Shown here: piece after piece, positions 8,228-19,532 of the stretch | How positions within the stretch are numbered: the first letter of the stretch is position 1 | Layout: every line of letters begins with the position of its first letter | Origin: an uncultured Opitutia bacterium | GTDB lineage: Bacteria; Verrucomicrobiota; Verrucomicrobiia; Opitutales; Opitutaceae | Length of the DNA: 64,000 nucleotides | Assembly: GCA_903900845.1 (NCBI GenBank) | Contig: CAIUOU010000159.1 | Coordinates: forward strand, 1 to 64,000 | Direction of reading: 5' to 3' | Position numbers and translations under genes: made by a program | Notes under the pieces: model-generated | The model's input: the letters and a program-made list of their open reading frames with translations, nothing else | Database searches by the model: none | What the model was told of the DNA's origin: nothing

Positions 8228-9310
8228 ATGGAGTTTGAGCTTTCGGCCGCCGACCTAGTCGCGATCACCTCGGCCTGTGGACAAAGGGGAGGAACCCGGG
8301 AGCAGGTCCGCGGCCTCGCCGCACTCTCGGAGGCCGGTCCGGGCGACCTCAGTTTCCTCGGCAACCCGCGTTACAAGGCGGAGGTCGCCACGACGAAGGC
8401 CAGCGTGGTGTTGCTACCGAGGGATCACGCGGGCGATCCGGCCCCCGGTCAGCTCTTTCTGCTGGTGGATAATCCGTCGATCGCGTTGGCGCAGGTCTGC
8501 GCGCGTCTGGAGCAGCGGTTGTGGCCGCGGCCTGCGGCCGGCATCCATCCCAGCGCGGTGGTTTCCGCCTCCGCCCGGGTGGCCCCCTCGGCCACCGTGG
8601 GTCCTCTGTGCGTGGTCGAGGACGGCGCGATCGTCGAGGAACGTGCCTTCTTGCAGGCGCAGGTGTTCGTCGGTCGCGGAGCCTCGGTCGGTGAGGGCTC
8701 GTGGTTGATGCCGGGGGTCGTGGTCACCGCCGAGTGCGTTGTCGGCCGGCGCGTTCGCCTGCACGCGGGCGTGGTGGTGGGGTCCGACGGTTTCGGTTAC
8801 GAATTCGTCGCGGGCCGCCATGAGAAGGTTCCGCAGATCGGTGCCGTGGAGATCGGTGACGACGTCGAGATCGGGGCCAACACGACCCTGGATCGGGCGC
8901 GGTTCGGCCGCACGACGATCGGCGAGGGCTCCAAGATAGATAATCTGGTGCAGGTGGCGCACAATGTGCGCGTCGGAAAACATTGCATCCTCTGCGCGCA
9001 CGTCGGCATTTCCGGCAGCACGACGATCGGCGACTATGCGGTGCTGGGCGGTCAGGCCGGGGTGGCGGGCCACCTTTCGTTGGGCAAGGGCGCCAAGGTG
9101 GGCGGCGGGGCGGCGGTCACCGCGGATGTCGCTCCCGGGGCCTTCGTCAACGGCAGCCCGGCCATTCCTTTCATGCTGGAGCGCAGGGTCGCGGTGCTGC
9201 GGGAGCGCCTGCCCGACCTTTTCCGGCGCGTGGACGGGCTCGAGGCGGCGATCGGCGATCTGAAAAAGCTTTCTCCTGGAGATGCCGGCCGCAAGATGCC
9301 GCCCGCATGA
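8228..9310 (+). CDS. lpxD: UDP-3-O-(3-hydroxyacyl)glucosamine N-acyltransferase
   Basis: LpxD adds the second hydroxyacyl chain in lipid A synthesis. The 360-residue protein has the N-terminal uridine-binding domain ([21 protein letters not shown]) and a long left-handed beta helix of hexapeptide repeats (about 110-320; for example [20 protein letters not shown]). The catalytic histidine is in [15 protein letters not shown]-terminal helix follows. Its stop overlaps the start of prs by four bases. The presence of this gene shows a lipid-A-bearing outer membrane. Confidence 0.95.
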   Translation: MEFELSAADLVAITSACGQRGGTREQVRGLAALSEAGPGDLSFLGNPRYKAEVATTKASVVLLPRDHAGDPAPGQLFLLVDNPSIALAQVCARLEQRLWPRPAAGIHPSAVVSASARVAPSATVGPLCVVEDGAIVEERAFLQAQVFVGRGASVGEGSWLMPGVVVTAECVVGRRVRLHAGVVVGSDGFGYEFVAGRHEKVPQIGAVEIGDDVEIGANTTLDRARFGRTTIGEGSKIDNLVQVAHNVRVGKHCILCAHVGISGSTTIGDYAVLGGQAGVAGHLSLGKGAKVGGGAAVTADVAPGAFVNGSPAIPFMLERRVAVLRERLPDLFRRVDGLEAAIGDLKKLSPGDAGRKMPPA

Positions 9311-10254
9311 CCGACTCGCGGCTCAAAATCTTCTCCGGAAATTCCAATCGCGCGCTGGCGGAAGAGATCTGCCGTTCGATCGGCGAGCCGCTGGGCGAGG
9401 CCACGGTCACGAGTTTCCCGGACGGCGAGACGTTCGTTAAGATCAACGAGAACATCCGCGGTCACGACGTCTTCATCATCCAGTCGACCTGCCCGCCGAC
9501 GAACCACCATCTCGTCGAGTTGCTGATCATGATCGACGCCGCCAAGCGGGCGTCGGCCCAGCGTATCACCGCTGTGCTGCCGTTCTACGGTTATGCCCGG
9601 CAGGATCGCAAAGACCAGCCCCGCGTGCCGATCACCGCCAAACTCGTAGCCAACCTCATCGTGGCCGCGGGTGCGAACCGGATTCTCACGATGGACCTGC
9701 ACAGCCAGCAGATCCAGGGGTTCTTCGACATCCCGGTCGACCACCTCTACGCCTCCCCGGTCTTTTTCGAGCATCTGGCCCGGGCCAAGCCCGAGGGTCT
9801 CGTGGTCTGCTCGCCCGACGTCGGCGGAATGAAGATGGCTGCCGCCTACGCCGACGTGCTCGGCGCCGGCCTCGCTCTCGTCGCCAAGAAGCGGAAGAGC
9901 GCCACCAATGTGGAGGCGATCAACGTCGTCGGTGACGTCGACGGTTGCGACGTGCTGCTCGTCGACGATATCACCGAGACCGCCGGCACTCTTTGCGCCG
10001 CCGCCAAGATCCTGCGCGAGCACGGCGCCCGCAGCATCCGTGCGGCCGTGAGCCACTGCATTCTCAACGATGTTGCCGTGGATCGTCTGCGCTCGGGCCT
10101 GATCGACGAGTTGATCACCACCAACTCCACCCCGATCGATACCAAGGGTCTGCCGGTGACGGTCCTCAGCATCGCCTCGCTCCTCGGCAAGGCCATCCAG
10201 CGTATCAACAGCAACGAGAGCGTCACCGGCTTGTTCCGCGTGAAGGGCTTCTGA
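9307..10254 (+). CDS. prs: Ribose-phosphate pyrophosphokinase
   Basis: Prs makes PRPP from ribose 5-phosphate and ATP, feeding nucleotide, His and Trp synthesis. The protein has 315 residues, the usual length. Motifs seen are [13 protein letters not shown], the flexible loop [42 protein letters not shown] and the PRPP loop [11 protein letters not shown]. The start overlaps the end of lpxD (ATGA). The frame is open far upstream through lpxD, but that part is a shadow. A GC hairpin lies just after the stop. Confidence 0.96.
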   Translation: MTDSRLKIFSGNSNRALAEEICRSIGEPLGEATVTSFPDGETFVKINENIRGHDVFIIQSTCPPTNHHLVELLIMIDAAKRASAQRITAVLPFYGYARQDRKDQPRVPITAKLVANLIVAAGANRILTMDLHSQQIQGFFDIPVDHLYASPVFFEHLARAKPEGLVVCSPDVGGMKMAAAYADVLGAGLALVAKKRKSATNVEAINVVGDVDGCDVLLVDDITETAGTLCAAAKILREHGARSIRAAVSHCILNDVAVDRLRSGLIDELITTNSTPIDTKGLPVTVLSIASLLGKAIQRINSNESVTGLFRVKGF

Positions 10255-10261
10255 GCCTCGT

Positions 10262-10279
10262 CCCGCCCAACGGGGCGGG
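10262..10279 (+). other. GC-rich hairpin after prs
   Basis: CCCGCCC (10262-10268) pairs with GGGCGGG (10273-10279) around a 4-base loop. No T-run follows, so it is at best a weak or factor-assisted terminator or an mRNA 3' stabiliser. Confidence 0.4.
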
Positions 10280-10314
10280 TTGCGGCGCGCGGGTAGGGCG
10301 TCCAAGGTCTCGGA

Positions 10315-11763
10315 ATGAAGCGCGCATCGTTTCGTTCCGTTCAGTTCGCTTTGGCGTTCATCGGTTCCGGGTTCATCTCCGCTTCGGCCGCGGCACCGCG
10401 CGATTCCCGCCGTGAGCCGCCGCGGGGCAGTCCGCCGTCGGTCACGGTCGATAAGTCCGAGCTTGGAGCGGGGGCCGATGCTGCCGGCCGGGTGCAGAGC
10501 TACGCCGATGTCTTAGAACCCGTCCAGCGGGCGGTCGTTTCAGTCTACTCGACCAAGATCATCAAGGAGCGCATCGCAATAAATCCATTCTTCCGGCAGT
10601 TCTTCGGCAACATTCCCGACCAGGAACGGGAAAGCCGGCAGGAAGGGCTGGGCTCCGGCGTCATCGTCTCCTCCGACGGCTACATCCTGACCAACAACCA
10701 CGTGGTCGAGGGCGCTGACGAGTTGAAGGTCACGCTCGCCGACGATCGTGACTTCATGGCCAAGGTCGTGGGCACCGATCCCAAGACCGATGTCGCGGTG
10801 CTGAAGATCGAGGCCGAGGGTCTGCCGACGGTCACGCTGGCCGACAGCGACAAGCTTCGCGTGGGCGATGTGGTCTTCGCCGTTGGTAACCCCCTCGGCG
10901 TTGGCCAGACCGTCACCATGGGCATCATCTCCGCCCGGGGCCGCAGCAAGCTGGGCCTGCTGGAGAACGTTTCCGGTTACGAGGACTTCATCCAAACCGA
11001 CGCCGCGATCAACATGGGCAACTCCGGCGGCGCGCTGGTGGACACCCGTGGCCGGTTGATCGGCATCAACAGCGCCATCATCACGCCGTCGCGCGGCAGC
11101 GTCGGCATCGGCTTCGCCATTCCGGTCAACCTCGCTCGCTTCATCATGAACAGCCTCGTCGAAACCGGCGCGGTGGCGCGGGGATTCCTCGGTGTGACGG
11201 GAGGCGACGCCCTCGCGGCCGACCTAGCCGAACAACTCGGCCTGAAGCGGGATGCTCGCGGAGTGGTGGTCACCGAGATTGAACCCGGGAGCCCGGCCGA
11301 CGAAGCCGGCCTGCGCCGGTCCGACGTGGTCGTGGCCCTTAATGGCCAGACGGTGAGCTCTTGGGAGGAACTGCGGCTCCTCGTTGCCCAGACGTTGCCC
11401 GGTTCGGAGGCGAAACTCCGCATCCTGCGCGACGGCAAGCCGCGCGATCTCAAGGTCACCCTGGGCCGCGTGGTCGAGAATCCGGATGAGCTTTTCGCGG
11501 GCGTCGATGTCGCGCCGCTCGCGCCGGATGCGCGACGAAGGCTCGGCCTAAACGATCCGCGCATCACTGGCTTGGTCGTCACGCGCGTGGCGGAAGACTC
11601 GCCCCACCGCGACCGTCTGGGCCAAGGTCAGGTGATCCTGGAGGTCAACCGTGGTCCCGTACCCGATCTGAAATCGGCCCGTGAGCGGGTCCGCCTCGGC
11701 CGCAATCTGGTCGCCGTCTTCGATGGCCGAGGAGTACGCTACGTCGTGGTCAACGTGCGCTGA
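10315..11763 (+). CDS. HtrA/DegP-family periplasmic serine protease
   Basis: A periplasmic protease/chaperone for misfolded envelope proteins. The 482-residue protein has an N-terminal export signal (ending about residue 27, ISASAAAPR), a trypsin-like domain (about 60-290) and two PDZ domains (about 290-385 and 390-482). The catalytic triad is readable: H129 in TNNHVVEGAD, D159 in DPKTDVAVLKIE and S237 in MGNSGGALVD. The layout matches DegP/DegQ/MucD; which subtype cannot be told. It follows prs and converges with pyrE. Lying downstream of bamA-ompH-lpxD, it fits an envelope quality-control role. Confidence 0.93.
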   Translation: MKRASFRSVQFALAFIGSGFISASAAAPRDSRREPPRGSPPSVTVDKSELGAGADAAGRVQSYADVLEPVQRAVVSVYSTKIIKERIAINPFFRQFFGNIPDQERESRQEGLGSGVIVSSDGYILTNNHVVEGADELKVTLADDRDFMAKVVGTDPKTDVAVLKIEAEGLPTVTLADSDKLRVGDVVFAVGNPLGVGQTVTMGIISARGRSKLGLLENVSGYEDFIQTDAAINMGNSGGALVDTRGRLIGINSAIITPSRGSVGIGFAIPVNLARFIMNSLVETGAVARGFLGVTGGDALAADLAEQLGLKRDARGVVVTEIEPGSPADEAGLRRSDVVVALNGQTVSSWEELRLLVAQTLPGSEAKLRILRDGKPRDLKVTLGRVVENPDELFAGVDVAPLAPDARRRLGLNDPRITGLVVTRVAEDSPHRDRLGQGQVILEVNRGPVPDLKSARERVRLGRNLVAVFDGRGVRYVVVNVR

Positions 11764-11777
11764 ACGCCGAGGGCGGC

Positions 11778-12371
11778 TCAGCTGCCCGGTTTTTGGACCG
11801 GCAGCGCCGCGAGCTCCGGCGGCAGGGCGTCGGCCGCGTAGGTGGGGAAGCTCAGCTCCAGCAACGACAAGGCCGGGACCTCGAACTTCGTCGTGCCCGC
11901 GCTGCGGTCGACCAGCATCGCGATGCCGGCGGCCTTGCCCCCGGCTTTGCGGATGATGTCTAGGCACTCGACGACACGACCGCCCCGCGTGACGACGTCC
12001 TCGACGACCAGCACGGCCTCGCCGGGGGCCATCGTGAAGCCGCGCCGCAGGACGAGCACATTATTTTCCTTTTCGGCGAAGATGAACCGGGCCTTGGCCT
12101 GCCGCGCGACCTCCTGGCCGATCACGAGACCGCCCATCGCCGGAGCGAGCACGGTCTGGAATTGAATGCCGTGGGCACGGATCTTCTGCACGAGAAGTTC
12201 AGCGAGCCGCTCGACGGCGTCCATGCGCTGGCAGACCTGGGCGCATTGGAAGTAGTGCCCGCTGTGCAGGCCGGAGCGCAGCACGAAGTGGCCGCTGAGC
12301 AGCGCGCCGGTGCGCTGGAAAATGCCGAGGATCTCGCGCTGGGATTCGTCCTTGATCGTGAGCTGGGACAT
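11778..12371 (-). CDS. pyrE: Orotate phosphoribosyltransferase
   Basis: PyrE joins orotate to PRPP to make OMP in pyrimidine synthesis. The 197-residue protein has the type I phosphoribosyltransferase fold: LLSGHFVLRSGLHSGHYFQC near the N-terminus, LAPAMGGLVIGQEVAR, the flexible-loop region FIFAEKENN and the PRPP-binding loop VLVVEDVVTRGG. Length is slightly short but normal for the group that includes thermophile-type PyrE. It converges on the htrA-like gene, with no clear terminator in the 14 bases between. Confidence 0.93.
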   Translation of the reverse strand: MSQLTIKDESQREILGIFQRTGALLSGHFVLRSGLHSGHYFQCAQVCQRMDAVERLAELLVQKIRAHGIQFQTVLAPAMGGLVIGQEVARQAKARFIFAEKENNVLVLRRGFTMAPGEAVLVVEDVVTRGGRVVECLDIIRKAGGKAAGIAMLVDRSAGTTKFEVPALSLLELSFPTYAADALPPELAALPVQKPGS

Positions 12372-12411
12372 GGCGGGTAAAGGGAAAGCCGCTAGCGATG
12401 CGGTGGAGGAA

Positions 12412-12488
<77 letters not shown>

Positions 12489-12610
12489 ACATTCAATCCG
12501 AGCCCGCTTGCGCAGCGGGGTGGCGAGGAGGCCGCAGCGGTTGGGGTGGCGCAAGCAGAAAAGCGCCTTTCTTCGCGCGGCGATGCGGCGACGCACGCGG
12601 GCGCGTGCCT

Positions 12611-13528
12611 TCAGTCTGCTTCCGGATCTTTCCGCGCCGCGGCCGCGAGGAACGCGCCCAGGGCTGGGTCGAGCGCTGGCAGCGGTTTCCAACCCAGAAC
12701 GAGCCGGCTTTCCGGCGCGGGGCCGATCAATCGACGGCAAACGACCTCGGGTGGCAGGTGCCGGCTCTCCGAGGGCGTTATGAAGGTGGCGCCGAGTCCG
12801 GCGCGGACGAGGCCAACGCCATTGGCACGCGGCCACACCTCCTCGGTGATTTTGGGCGCGACTCCCGCTTCCGCGAAGGCGGCGAGGATTCGGTCGTAGA
12901 AGCCGGGGTTGTGCTGTCGCGGAAACAGCACGAACGGCGTGTCGGCCAGCTCGCGCAACCGCAAGGTGCGCCGGCGGGCGAGGGGATCGGCAGCGGAAAG
13001 GAGGATGCCGTTCCGTTCGCGTAGCAGGACCCGTGTCTCCAAGCCCGGTGAAGGGGCGTCGGGGTGAAAGAACCCGCACGCGAGGTCGCCGGCCTGCAGC
13101 GCCGCCAGCTGGGCGGAAGTGGGCATTTCGGTCAGCTCCAGGCGGATTCCGGGATGCGCCGCGTGAAACGCGCGCAGGATACCCGGAAGCACCGTGGCCA
13201 TCGCCAACCCCGTGAATCCCACGCGCACCGTGCCGACCTGGCCCTCCGCGAGCGCCCGCAGGTCGCCAGGCAACGCGGCGAGGCCACGGAGCAGCGGCTC
13301 GCTTCGCTCCAGCAGCATTTGGCCGGCCGGAGTCAGTTCGACCCCGCGGCGCGTGCGGTTGAGGAGCCGCGCGCCAAGGTCTTCCTCCAGCTGGGCGATT
13401 GCCCGGCTCAACGCCGGTTGGGCGATCGCCAGCGCCTCCGCGGCGCGGCGGAAATGCAGCCGGCGCGCCACTTCGCGGAAGTAGGTGAGCTGGCGCAGGG
13501 AAAACGGAAGCTGATGCTCAGCGGGCAT
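12611..13528 (-). CDS. LysR-family transcriptional regulator
   Basis: The 305-residue protein has the LysR winged helix-turn-helix at the N-terminus (FSLRQLTYFREVARRLHFRRAAEALAIAQPALSRAIAQLEEDLGARLL split across about residues 10-57). A two-lobe effector-binding domain follows (about 90-300). It is transcribed away from leuCD with only 62 bases between start codons, a usual place for a LysR regulator of the neighbouring operon, so leucine-pathway control is inferred. The ATG at 13528 was chosen over a GTG immediately before it. The effector is unknown. Confidence 0.85.
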   Translation of the reverse strand: MPAEHQLPFSLRQLTYFREVARRLHFRRAAEALAIAQPALSRAIAQLEEDLGARLLNRTRRGVELTPAGQMLLERSEPLLRGLAALPGDLRALAEGQVGTVRVGFTGLAMATVLPGILRAFHAAHPGIRLELTEMPTSAQLAALQAGDLACGFFHPDAPSPGLETRVLLRERNGILLSAADPLARRRTLRLRELADTPFVLFPRQHNPGFYDRILAAFAEAGVAPKITEEVWPRANGVGLVRAGLGATFITPSESRHLPPEVVCRRLIGPAPESRLVLGWKPLPALDPALGAFLAAAARKDPEAD

Positions 13529-13550
13529 CACCGAGGACTAAAAGAGTACT

Positions 13551-13569
13551 TCCGGTTATGACAAGCGGA
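13551..13569. promoter_or_regulatory. Candidate LysR-type operator between the regulator and leuC
   Basis: TCCG (13551-13554) and CGGA (13566-13569) are inverted around 11 bases, the spacing usual for a LysR T-N11-A box. It sits mid-way in the divergent intergenic region. The arms are short, so chance is possible. Confidence 0.35.
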
Positions 13570-13590
13570 TGGTAAGATCCTGTCCTCGTC

Positions 13591-15015
13591 ATGACCACGC
13601 CCAAGTCCCTCTTCGAAAAAGTCTGGGAGGCCCACGCCGTCCGCACGCTCGCCAACGGCCAGACCCAGCTCCTGATCGGCACCCACCTCATCCACGAGGT
13701 CACCAGCCCGCAGGCTTTCGGCATGCTCCGCGACCTCGGCCTGAAGGTCGCGATGCCGCACCGCACGTTCGCCACGGTCGACCACATCGTGCCCACCGAC
13801 CAGCTGGTCGAGCCCTACCGCGACCCGCTCGCGCAGGCGATGATGGACGAGCTGCGCCGCAATTGCGCGGAGTTCGGCATCACGTTCTTCGACCGCGCCA
13901 CCGGCAAGCAGGGCATCGTGCACATCGTCGGTCCCGAGCAGGGCATCACCCAGCCGGGCACCACGATCGCCTGCGGTGACTCGCACACCAGCACCCACGG
14001 GGCGTTCGGCGCCGTCGCCTTCGGCATCGGCACCACCCAGATCCGCGACGTGCTCGCCACGCAGACCATGGCGCTGGGTCGCCTCAAGGTCCGCCGCATC
14101 AACGTCAACGGACGCCTGCGGCCGGGCGTCTACGCCAAGGACGTCATCCTCCACATCATCCGCGTGCTCGGGGTCAATGGCGGTACCGGTTTCGCCTACG
14201 AGTACGGCGGCGAGGTCTTCGACCGTTTCTCGATGGAGGAGCGCATGACCGTGTGCAATATGTCCATCGAGGGCGGCGCCCGCGCGGGTTACGTCAACCC
14301 GGACCAGACCACCTTTGCCTACCTCAAGGGCCGGCCTTACTCGCCGTCCGGCGCTGCATGGGAGGAGGCCGTGATCCGCTGGAAATCCTTCGCGAGCGAT
14401 CCGGGGTGCCATTACGACGATGTCGTCACGATTGACGCCGCGTCCATCGCCCCGACCGTCACCTGGGGCATCAATCCCGGGCAGGGCATCTCGATCGACG
14501 AGCGCGTACCTGATCCGACGCAGGCCAAGGCGGTCGACGAGCGCACCTCCATCGAGGAGGCGCTCGCCTACATGAAGCTCCGCCCCGGTACGCCGATCAA
14601 GGGCACGCGGATCGACGTCGCCTTCCTCGGTTCCTGCACCAACGGCCGCCTCAGCGACTTCCAGGAGGTCGCGCGTTTCCTCAAGGGGCGGCGGGTCGCT
14701 CCGGGGGTCAAGGCCATCGCCGTCCCCGGTTCCCAGATCGTGGCGCTCCAATGCGAGAAGCTCGGTCTCGACCGCATCTTCGCCGACGCCGGCTTCGAGT
14801 GGCGCGCCGCGGGCTGCTCAATGTGCCTCGCGATGAACCCCGACAAACTCGTCGGCGACCAACTCTGCGCGAGTTCCTCGAACCGCAACTTCAAGGGCCG
14901 GCAGGGAAGCCCCACCGGCCGCACCGTCCTCATGAGCCCGCTGATGGTCGCCGCCGCGGCCGTCACCGGCGCCGTGGCCGACGCCCGCGAGGTGTTCGCC
15001 GTCAACCAAAACTGA
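13591..15015 (+). CDS. leuC: 3-isopropylmalate dehydratase, large subunit
   Basis: LeuC with LeuD isomerises isopropylmalate in leucine synthesis. It is an aconitase-family enzyme of 474 residues. The 4Fe-4S ligands are visible as C349 in [10 protein letters not shown] and C409/C412 in [39 protein letters not shown] and the C-terminal [11 protein letters not shown] stretch are family blocks. leuD follows 14 bases downstream, so the two subunits are co-transcribed. Confidence 0.96.
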   Translation: MTTPKSLFEKVWEAHAVRTLANGQTQLLIGTHLIHEVTSPQAFGMLRDLGLKVAMPHRTFATVDHIVPTDQLVEPYRDPLAQAMMDELRRNCAEFGITFFDRATGKQGIVHIVGPEQGITQPGTTIACGDSHTSTHGAFGAVAFGIGTTQIRDVLATQTMALGRLKVRRINVNGRLRPGVYAKDVILHIIRVLGVNGGTGFAYEYGGEVFDRFSMEERMTVCNMSIEGGARAGYVNPDQTTFAYLKGRPYSPSGAAWEEAVIRWKSFASDPGCHYDDVVTIDAASIAPTVTWGINPGQGISIDERVPDPTQAKAVDERTSIEEALAYMKLRPGTPIKGTRIDVAFLGSCTNGRLSDFQEVARFLKGRRVAPGVKAIAVPGSQIVALQCEKLGLDRIFADAGFEWRAAGCSMCLAMNPDKLVGDQLCASSSNRNFKGRQGSPTGRTVLMSPLMVAAAAVTGAVADAREVFAVNQN

Positions 15016-15029
15016 TCCCGTCTAACGCC

Positions 15030-15632
15030 ATGGCCCTTGCCAAAATCCCTTCCGTCACTGGCCGCGCCGTCAACGTGCCCGGCAACGACATCGACACCGA
15101 CCGCATCATCCCGGCGCGCTTCATGAAGTGCGTCACGTTCGACGGCCTCGGGGAGTTTCTCTTCCACGACGTCCGCAAGAACGACGATGGTAGCGACAAG
15201 CCGCACCCGCTGAACGAGCCGCGCTTCAAGGGCGCGACAATTCTGCTCTCCGGCGCCAACTTCGGTTGCGGTTCCTCCCGTGAGCACGCGCCGCAGGCGA
15301 TCCAGAAGTATGGTTTCCGCGCCATCATCGCGGAGAACTTCGCGGAGATCTTCTTCGGTAACTGCACGACCCTCGGCATCCCCTGCGCCACGGCGGCGCG
15401 GTCGGACATCGCCCGGGTTGCCGCGGCCGTCGAGGCCAACCCGGCGACCGAGGTTGTCCTCGACGTCGCCGCGCAGGAGGTTCGCTTCGGCGGCCAGCGC
15501 ATCGTCGTCGAGGTCCGCGCCACCGCGCGCGACGCTCTGGTGCACGGCCGCTGGGACGCGATCGGCGAACTGCTCGACGGCCTGCCCGCGGTGCAGTCCC
15601 GCGCCCGGGCCTTGCCTTACCTCGCAGCCTGA
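15030..15632 (+). CDS. leuD: 3-isopropylmalate dehydratase, small subunit
   Basis: LeuD is the swivelling small subunit that completes the isopropylmalate isomerase active site with LeuC. The 200-residue protein shows NDIDTDRIIPARFMK near the N-terminus, the substrate-binding stretch GANFGCGSSREHAPQAI, and FAEIFFGNCTTLGIP. Length is normal. The ATG at 15030 was chosen; the frame is open further upstream inside leuC, but only as a shadow. No other leu genes are in the window. Confidence 0.95.
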   Translation: MALAKIPSVTGRAVNVPGNDIDTDRIIPARFMKCVTFDGLGEFLFHDVRKNDDGSDKPHPLNEPRFKGATILLSGANFGCGSSREHAPQAIQKYGFRAIIAENFAEIFFGNCTTLGIPCATAARSDIARVAAAVEANPATEVVLDVAAQEVRFGGQRIVVEVRATARDALVHGRWDAIGELLDGLPAVQSRARALPYLAA

Positions 15633-15709
15633 TCGTGCCGCGCGGGAAGTTTGATTGAACTTTTCCCTCGCGGGGCCGTCTCACGCGCTCAGGTTAATCC
15701 TGTTTCCCC

Positions 15710-16288
15710 ATGTATTTCGCCATGATCGAGGTCCTCAAGGGAGCCGGCGTGCTCATCTACCCGCTGGGCATCTGCTCGGCCGCCGCGGTGTTCATCATCT
15801 TCGAGCGCGCCTACGCCCTGCGGAAGGCGGCCGTGATGCCGCAGGACCTGGCCGACGCGGTCGTGGAGGGTCGTCCGTTGGTGGGCGGTAAGCACACCGT
15901 CCTCGCTCGGATCGTCGAGTTCGCCGAGCAGCACCAGCATGATGAGGGTGCGGTCAAGGCCTTTGCCCGCCTTGAGGTCAACCGGATGGAGCGTGGCATT
16001 CCGTATCTCGATGTCATCTACGCCGCTGCACCGCTCATCGGCCTCACCGGCACGGTTACCGGCTTGCTGCAGGTTTTCTCTCAGATCTCGCCCGACACCG
16101 GCCTGCCGGATCCCGTGGCGTTCACCAAGGGCGTCGCGCTCGCGCTCTCCGCTACGGTGATCGGCCTCTGCATCGCCATCCCCTCGCTCGTCGGCAGCGG
16201 CTACCTGCAGCGCAAGATCGAGAATTACGCCGCCCAGCTCGACGTGCTCCTCGAACGCATTCTCCAGCGGAAGCCCGGCGCGCAATGA
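15710..16288 (+). CDS. exbB: ExbB/TolQ/MotA-family proton channel protein
   Basis: ExbB-type proteins form, with ExbD, the proton-driven motor that energises TonB (or TolA) for outer-membrane transport. The 192-residue protein has three membrane segments: about 10-30 (VLIYPLGICSAAAVFIIFE), about 105-128 (YAAAPLIGLTGTVTGLLQVF) and about 145-168 (ALALSATVIGLCIAIPSLVG). The second and third carry the family's GLTGTV and Thr-containing motifs. The stop overlaps exbD (ATGA). With two TonB receptors in the window a TonB role is more likely than Tol, but tonB itself is not here. Confidence 0.85.
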   Translation: MYFAMIEVLKGAGVLIYPLGICSAAAVFIIFERAYALRKAAVMPQDLADAVVEGRPLVGGKHTVLARIVEFAEQHQHDEGAVKAFARLEVNRMERGIPYLDVIYAAAPLIGLTGTVTGLLQVFSQISPDTGLPDPVAFTKGVALALSATVIGLCIAIPSLVGSGYLQRKIENYAAQLDVLLERILQRKPGAQ

Positions 16289-16683
16289 GCCTGCTCGCCC
16301 ACAAGCGACGCAAGCGGCCCGAGATGAACCTCGTGCCGCTGATCGACGTGCTCGTGATGCTGATCTTCTTCGCGTTCGTCTCGATGCAGTTCAAGTCGGC
16401 CGCGACGCTCAATATCACCCTCCCCAAGGTGGAGACCGCGGGTAAGAATGAGTTCCGCGGCAGCGTCACCATCGGCATCGCGAAGGACGGGGCGATCACC
16501 TTCAACGGTAAGCCCGTGAGCGACGCTGAGTTGCCGGGCGTGTTGGCGCAGGTGAAGAACGTCGACAAGGACATCCCCGTGCTCATCCGTTCTGACGAGA
16601 AGGCGACGCTGGAACGCCTGACCTTTGTCTGGGACGCCTGCCGCAAGGCCGGTCTGAACAAGCATCACCTGCAGAGCAGGTGA
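16285..16683 (+). CDS. exbD: ExbD/TolR-family biopolymer transport protein
   Basis: The 132-residue partner of ExbB has one N-terminal membrane helix and a periplasmic domain. The basic cytoplasmic leader (LLAHKRRKRPEMNLVPLIDV) contains the conserved D of the helix start, which carries protons in this family. The helix spans about 18-38. The periplasmic part has VLIRSDEKATLERLTFVWDACRKAGL, typical of ExbD/TolR. It is translationally coupled to exbB. No tonB or tolA follows; glgB is next. Confidence 0.85.
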   Translation: MSLLAHKRRKRPEMNLVPLIDVLVMLIFFAFVSMQFKSAATLNITLPKVETAGKNEFRGSVTIGIAKDGAITFNGKPVSDAELPGVLAQVKNVDKDIPVLIRSDEKATLERLTFVWDACRKAGLNKHHLQSR

Positions 16684-16701
16684 GGGTTCCCCCGAGGGGG
16701 G

Positions 16702-16721
16702 TTCGCGGGCTTATCCGCGAA
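16702..16721. repeat. Short inverted repeat between exbD and glgB
   Basis: TTCGCGG (16702-16708) and CCGCGAA (16715-16721) form a perfect 7-bp inverted repeat with a 6-base spacer. There is no T-run, so it is either a weak 3' hairpin of exbD or a protein-binding site ahead of glgB. Confidence 0.4.
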
Positions 16722-16777
16722 TGCGGGCTAGACGCCGTTCGTGCGTGGGCGCACCGTCGTGCCTGCAAAACCGCATC

Positions 16778-19000
<2,223 letters not shown>

Positions 19001-19017
19001 CCAACGGGAATTCTCCC

Positions 19018-19518
19018 TCAGGGCTTCGCGGGGGCTGACGGCTTTGCGAACCTGGGAGACGTCGGCGGGGCAGCGGTGATTTCCGCGGGAAGGCGGCCCT
19101 GTGAGAGGGCGAGGGCCGAACGCAGGCGGCGAAAGGCCTCGGACAACTTTTCCGCTTCGGCACGGCGGGCCGCGTCGAGCACTTGGTCGGCCAGCCGCGC
19201 CGCCTGCAGCAAGGCGCCGTCGAGCCGCCTTTTCCGCTCGGCGTCCGGCAGCTTCACCTGGTCGGTGAGCGCGTGGGCCGCGAGATGGATGGTTTCCGCC
19301 CAGTCCGCCACCCCTTCGGTCCGGCCTGCGGCGAGTGCCGAGGTGATCCGCTCCGCAGCGGCCTGGGCACTTTGCCAGGCTACAGCCGGCGCGACGTCGC
19401 CAAAAAGTTCCGCCCACTCCGGCTTTTCCGTCGTCGTCGCCTCGGCCGCGAGGAAATCAGCCTGGACGGAACACAATGCAAAGCAGGTGAGCAGGACCGG
19501 CAGGAGTCGGGATTTCAT
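19018..19518 (-). CDS. Small exported protein of unknown function, downstream of the efflux genes
   Basis: I do not recognise this 166-residue protein. It has a signal peptide (1 to about 20, LLPVLLTCFALCSVQADF) and a mature part predicted to be almost all helix, rich in Ala, Glu and Arg, with no Cys after the signal. It ends in a short Ala/Pro stretch. It is 14 bases after the czcA-like gene on the same strand, so it is likely the last gene of the efflux run. A periplasmic helper or metal-stress protein is possible, but no motif shows this. Confidence 0.7.
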   Translation of the reverse strand: MKSRLLPVLLTCFALCSVQADFLAAEATTTEKPEWAELFGDVAPAVAWQSAQAAAERITSALAAGRTEGVADWAETIHLAAHALTDQVKLPDAERKRRLDGALLQAARLADQVLDAARRAEAEKLSEAFRRLRSALALSQGRLPAEITAAPPTSPRFAKPSAPAKP

Positions 19519-19532
19519 GGTTCTTCGATGAT

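Noticed and set aside
10262-10279. Intrinsic terminator after prs
   Set aside because: The hairpin is good but there is no T-run, so I list it only as a hairpin.
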